Source of the DNA: Saccoglossus kowalevskii
Taxonomy: Eukaryota; Hemichordata; Enteropneusta; Harrimaniidae
Reading direction: 5' to 3'
Length of the DNA: 23,746 bases
NCBI RefSeq assembly: GCF_000003605.2
Contig: NW_003124900.1
Coordinates: forward strand, 477,121 to 500,866
The notes beneath the pieces were generated by a model. It was not told where the DNA came from, did no database searches, and was given only the letters and a program-made list of their open reading frames with translations. Positions within the stretch are counted from its first letter, which is position 1. Every line of letters begins with the position of its first letter. Position numbers and translations under genes: made by a program. Shown here piece by piece: positions 19,985 through 23,746 of the stretch.

Positions 19985-20024
19985 ACTCCCATGTGCGAAG
20001 CACAAAATGGGAGTCTTTGCAGTT

Positions 20025-20083
20025 AGTGTGTCTGTATGTGTGTATGTGTGTATGTATGTGTGTGTGTATGTGTGTATGTGTGT
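20025..20083 (+). repeat. (TGTGTA)n-type microsatellite
   Basis: TGTATGTG/TGTGTA units of irregular length lie between the hairpin head and the first monomer of the large repeat element. Similar elements often carry a microsatellite at this spot. Confidence 0.85.
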
Positions 20084-20592
20084 CCGACTGTTCCACTACT
20101 ATCTCATTTTGGTAAAAATCCATGCTCGTTAATTACCTAATTTGCATGATAATTAGCTAATTTTTAGCTGTTCTGTGACTGTTCCACTGATATCTAAAGA
20201 ACCACTCATTGGATTTTGATGAAACTTGGTACATAGATGCTCTGAACATATGCGCAGATTTGATTAATTTTTGGTAAAAATCCGTGCATATTAATTACCT
20301 AATTTGCATGATAATTAGCTATTTTTAGTGGTTCCATGACTGTTCCACTGATATCTAAAGAACCACTCATTGGATTTTGATGAAACTTGGTACATAGATG
20401 CTCTGAACTAATGCTAGGTTTTGATTAGTTTTTGGTAATAATCCGTGAATACTAATTACCTAATTTGCATAATGATTAGTCAATTTTCAATTTTTCCACT
20501 GATATCTGAAGTACTAATCATCACATTTCAATGAAACTTGGTACATAGATGTCATACGACACTGCACAGACCTGATAGTTTTTATGGTAATA

Positions 20593-21075
20593 CAGTGGCC
20601 TCTCGCTAAGTCGCGCCTCGGTAAGTCGCGATTCGGCTAAGTCGCGGGTACTTGGATGGCTCCCAAAATTTCTATTGTTGTTTTGACGCTGTCAGAACTT
20701 TTCCCGAAAAACTGAGAGAAATTATCTATGAAGGTGGTTATTTTGACGAACATGTTTATAATTGCGATGAAACTGGTTTATTTTGGAAGCTGTTACCGTA
20801 GAAGTCGCAAGCAACAGCAAGCGGCCCACATAATATCAGACACAAACAAAATAATCAACGCAATGTTTACAGCAAACATAATCATGATTTATTCGAATAC
20901 TGCCTGACACATGATGATACATCAATTAACTAAACCGAGGGTTTATATGTGCTTTTTATATGTTTTTCAATGCACGACCTCCCTCTTTCACGACGTCCCT
21001 CGGTAAGTCGCGGCCCTCGATAAGTCACGGTTTTTGCTTGGATCCCAACACCCGCGACTTAGCGAGGGGCCACTG
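20593..21075 (+). mobile_element. Tigger/pogo-like non-autonomous DNA transposon
   Basis: The terminal inverted repeats start CAGTGGCCTCTCGCTAAGTC at the left and CAGTGGCCCCTCGCTAAGTC at the right (other strand). They match over 23 bp with one mismatch and are flanked by TA on both sides (20591-20592, 21076-21077), the target-site duplication of this superfamily. Extra AAGTCGCG copies lie just inside both ends, probable transposase-binding repeats. At 483 bp it is far too short for an autonomous element but keeps a transposase fragment, so it is an internal-deletion derivative. Removing it together with one TA restores a normal monomer of the surrounding array. Confidence 0.9.
20685..20798 (+). 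pseudogene. Tigger-like DDE transposase fragment
   Basis: An open stretch of 38 codons reads from Asp-Ala-Val-Arg to Leu-Leu-Pro, followed directly by TAG. It contains YNCDETGLFWKLLP, the highly conserved Asn/Cys-Asp-Glu-Thr-Gly-Leu-Phe-Trp-Lys block of Tigger/Jerky/CENP-B-type transposases. By analogy with mariner DE(K/T) blocks, this carries the first catalytic Asp. The upstream helix-turn-helix domains and the remaining DDE residues are absent. The full protein in this family is about 500 residues, so only a short internal piece remains. It shows that the element's parent was an autonomous Tigger. Confidence 0.85.
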
Positions 21076-21694
21076 TATCAGTACATATTAATTACCTAAT
21101 TTGCATAATTAATTAATTTTCAGCATTTGATATAAGTAGTTAGCATTACATTTCAATGAAACTTGGTACTTACATACTCAAGGACTATGCAGAGATTGAT
21201 TGTTTTCGATAAATATTTGTGCATATTAATCACCTAATTTGCATAATTAGTTAATTTTCAGCTTTTCCACGGGTATCTCAAGTACTAATCATCGCATTTC
21301 AATGAAACTTGGTACATAGATCCTTTAGGACTATGCAGAGACCTGATTAGTTTTAGGGTAAATAATTGTGCATATTAATTACCTAATTTGCATAATTAAT
21401 TTTCAGCTTTTCTACTGATATCTAAAGTACTAATCATCACATTTCAATGAATCTAGAATTATGCAGACCCAATTAGTTTCCGGTAAATATTTGTGCATAT
21501 TAATCACCTAATTTGCATAATTAACCAACTTTCACACTGATATCTCAGGTACTATACATCACATATCAATGAATGTACATGGATGCTGTAGGACAATAGA
21601 CAGACCTGAATAATTGTGGGTTAAAATCTGTACATATTAATTACCTAATTTGCATAATTAACCAATTTTAAGCTTTCACACTGATATCTAAAGT

Positions 21695-23096
21695 ACCGTA
21701 AAAACTCCAAAATTTCGACCGGTTTTAAATAATTGGTGTTAGAAATGTGACGTGTTTTTAGAGTCAAAATTAAGGTGCATTTTCGGACGGTCGAATTTTT
21801 CAGAATAGAAATCAGCAAATGAAAAAATGGGGATGATAGACAGTGTGCTTCATTAGTTTTTAAAAAATGCAATGTCCGTCAATTGACGTAAACTTCCTCA
21901 TGTTTCACGGTAAAAGCAAAGGTCGTGGCCCGAGTTGTAACTCAAAATCTAAACAAAGTCATCAATCAGTGAGTATTATGACAAGCAAAACAAAACATCA
22001 AGACGCGGAGAAGAGGTCAGCACAAAACTAATAGGTCAAAAGACAAAGCTGTCTCGCACTACCTAGGAAAACTTGCGAATGTTCGAAGTACAGGTACCCA
22101 TTGGACAAAAGATACATGGAAGTTTAGCAAACGATCTCCCCGACCCAGTGCAATGTATCCGGTTAGAATCAAAGCTCACGTGTCCCTTATTTGAGCACCG
22201 TACCGGTGATTTGAGGGACCAAATTCTGCCGTAAATTCGCCCTTGGATTAAAAAATATAATGGGATTTAAGAAAATAAAATGGGACTTTTAAGGTGTATT
22301 TTGGCGTCATTTTTCGGACATTTCAATCAATCCTGCCGGCTAAAATAGAGTCTAAGTTTTACCGTAGTCATTGACGTCTGTCTATTCAAGAGTACACGTG
22401 TATGATTTTTATCGTGACTAGCGTGAGCGGGTAAGCTTCCTTTCGAGAATGAGCTGTTATCACTGTGAACAATGTTAAATTATTCTTCAGATGACCAGTT
22501 TATTTTTTAAAAACAACTAATTTTTTTATTTAAAAAAAATCATGCCGTTTTCGCATCATCCAGCTTTTTGATTGGTTAATTAGCGATTTGACCTATTTGA
22601 CCTAAGAGAACATGGCGGATATCCTACAGCATCAAACGTTTATACGAGACCGGAATCATTCGCTTACGATGAAACTAAGTTGACTTTTATTTGTATTTCA
22701 TAACCATTCAACAAATTTATTTTGTGTACATTATTATAATCACTACTGAGTACAGTAATAATCAACAATTCAGAAACGCAGCATGCCGAGATTTTTGTGT
22801 TCGTTTTTATTTGAAACTTCGTTTATTTAGAATATATTTTCGTTACCAATAAAATAAAAATCTCTCAGTCAATCAGAAACCCGGATTCATGCCTTTGAGG
22901 AAGGTCCCGTTTGAACGCTCACATTGGTTTTTTTTTCGTTTGGGGGAAAACTAAAACTGGTCGCAATTTTCGAATAAGAATGAGTCGGCAATTTTTAGTG
23001 GAGTCGAAAATTTGGAGGTAAATAAAACACCGAAACCCGGCAAATAAATAGGCGGTCAAATTTTTAGAGGGGTCGAAATTTTGGAGTTTTCGCGGT
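21695..23096. mobile_element. 1.4-kb TIR element inserted in the monomer array
   Basis: The left end reads ACCGTAAAAACTCCAAAATT and the right end, on the other strand, ACCGCGAAAACTCCAAAATT. Both continue TCGACC, giving a 26-bp terminal inverted repeat with two mismatches. It interrupts a monomer precisely after GATATCTAAAGT, and the array resumes with TTAATTATTCCATTTCAATG. GT abuts each end, so a 2-bp duplication is possible but ambiguous. Inside the right end are several degenerate copies of the AAATTTCGACC core near 22975-23080, and near 21783 a GGTCGAATTTTTC variant. I see no transposase. A promoter-like block lies at 22568-22620. I cannot name the family. Confidence 0.65.
22568..22683 (+). 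promoter_or_regulatory. Promoter-like block with short ATGGCGG frame inside the TIR element
   Basis: Within 50 bases the sequence carries TGATTGGTTAAT (an inverted CCAAT box), TGACCT-ATT-TGACCT at 22589-22603 (a direct repeat of nuclear-receptor half-sites with a 3-base spacer), and GAGAACATGGCGGAT with a good initiation context. The ATG at 22612 opens 23 codons (MADILQHQTFIRDRNHSL then TMKLS) before TGA at 22681. It may be a captured host promoter and start exon, or the element's own promoter. Both readings are inference. Confidence 0.25.
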
Positions 23097-23364
23097 GTTA
23101 ATTATTCCATTTCAATGAAACTTAGTACAAAGATGCTCTAGGACAATGTACAAACCTAATTAGTTTGGGGTAAAAATCTGTTCATATTAATTCCCTAATA
23201 AGCAAAATAATTCATAATTTTTTGGTTCTGTTACATTGCGCAGACCTCATTAGTTTTACACTCAAATCTGGTCATATTAATTTTCTGATTTGCATAATTA
23301 GTTTTCAGCTAAGTAATTTCGAATTATATTTAATGTGTCTCCAATACTCTCAGCACATGGGAGT

Positions 23365-23480
23365 TCTTTCTAAGCTTTCTTTGATTGAAGTTGTGTTTGA
23401 CTTAGTGCCGACCCCTTCTGAAATGCCCCAAATTTGACTGTCAATGCAGGAAACTATTCATTGACATTGTTTCACTTTTT
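23365..23480. other. Spacer between two repeat elements
   Basis: A short stretch continues from the right terminus of the 19985-23364 element into the hairpin head at 23481. Short plus-strand frames (23222-23437 and 23434-23673) run through repeat sequence and are not genes. Confidence 0.5.
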
Positions 23481-23746
23481 AGCTCCACTGTCGACTTTGT
23501 CGAGTGGAGCTTATCATACGAGTGATTGTCCGTCGTCATTCGTGTCAATGTTTTACTTTTTCGACTTCTTCTTGAAAACTACGAGCTTGAATGATTTGAT
23601 ACTTGGTGTATATGTACCTTGGGTAGACCTCTCCCAGATTGTTCATTTCATGATGATATCTTCAATCCTCTAATTTTGGTGAATATTTTTGTCATTTTTA
23701 ATAAAAAGTGATATTATCAACTACTTTTTGAAAACTGCAAGTCAGA
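23481..23746 (+). repeat. Hairpin-headed tandem element, cut by the window end
   Basis: The stem AGCTCCACTGTCGAC with its partner GTCGAGTGGAGCT (23481-23511) is followed by TTATCATACG. The monomer blocks seen at 12400-12990 then follow: ATGATGATATCTTCAAT, GAATATTTTTGTCATTTTTA, AGTGATATT and CTGCAAGTC. It is clearly the same family as the intronic copy, in the same orientation. The rest lies beyond the window. Confidence 0.75.

Larger units (their letters stand above)
19985..23364 (-). mobile_element. Hairpin-headed tandem-repeat element, HINE-like, with nested insertions
   Basis: An exact 12-bp inverted repeat bounds the region: ACTCCCATGTGC at 19985-19996 and GCACATGGGAGT at 23353-23364. 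At the left the same sequence forms a hairpin with ATGGGAGT at 20007-20014, then a TGTGTA microsatellite, then roughly nine diverged monomers of about 120-160 bp. Each monomer has ACTGATATCT, AATGAAACTTGGTACATAGA and CATATTAATTACCTAATTTG blocks. No coding frame exists. Sub-terminal inverted repeats, a terminal hairpin and central tandem repeats are the known architecture of Helentron-associated non-autonomous elements. The hairpin is normally at the 3' end, which would put this copy on the minus strand. Two other elements have inserted within monomers (20593-21075 and 21695-23096). Exact outer ends are uncertain by several bases. Confidence 0.6.

Noticed and set aside
1-23746. CRISPR arrays, bacterial operons, rRNA or complete tRNA genes
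   Set aside because: No such structure was seen. The tandem arrays lack spacer-repeat alternation, and the only tRNA-like sequence is the SINE head near 9.26 kb.

Overview
This window is AT-rich animal genomic DNA, not microbial. Evidence: split RING-finger exons with GT/AG borders, a terminal exon with a downstream AATAAA, tRNA-like SINE sequence, TA-flanked mariner-type MITEs, a Tigger/pogo derivative, an hAT-like MITE and hairpin-headed tandem-repeat elements. Frequent TACATGTA-type palindromes and the ATGAAACTTGGTACATAGATG-type monomers suggest a marine invertebrate (hemichordate, lancelet, echinoderm or mollusc). I cannot name the species.

Layout. 1-3.8 kb: the probable last coding exon of an upstream plus-strand gene (713-808), then a possible 3'UTR with poly(A) signals at 918 and 3820 and a 259-bp TA-flanked MITE (2172-2430). 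3.8-9.2 kb: gene-poor AT-rich DNA with a second MITE (5639-5837). 9.2-9.7 kb: a probable tRNA-derived SINE carrying ten copies of a 28-bp minisatellite. 10.47-10.76 kb: promoter-like motifs (YY1-type AATATGGCGGC, ETS-type cores). 11.54-11.85 kb: an hAT-like MITE. 12.0-14.0 kb: two exons of a TRAF-family gene that together encode a complete N-terminal RING finger of C3HC4 spacing. The intron between them is filled with repeats. The zinc-finger and MATH exons expected in a TRAF were not found and probably lie beyond the window.

14.0-20.0 kb: mostly unrecognised DNA with a 107-codon minus-strand open frame (15775-16098), a short GC-richer segment open on both strands (14.9-15.1 kb), and two diverged copies of one long repeat in opposite orientations (13.1-13.6 and 18.3-19.0 kb). 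20.0-23.4 kb: a large hairpin-headed array of roughly 120-160-bp monomers bounded by an exact 12-bp inverted repeat, resembling a Helentron-associated non-autonomous element. It is interrupted by a Tigger MITE that still holds a transposase fragment, and by a second 1.4-kb TIR element with a promoter-like block inside. Another hairpin-headed repeat starts at 23.48 kb and runs off the end.

The only gene identified with good confidence is the TRAF-like RING gene. I did not find a convincing new multi-gene system. The most unusual material is the nested mobile-element architecture at the right and the minisatellite inside the SINE.
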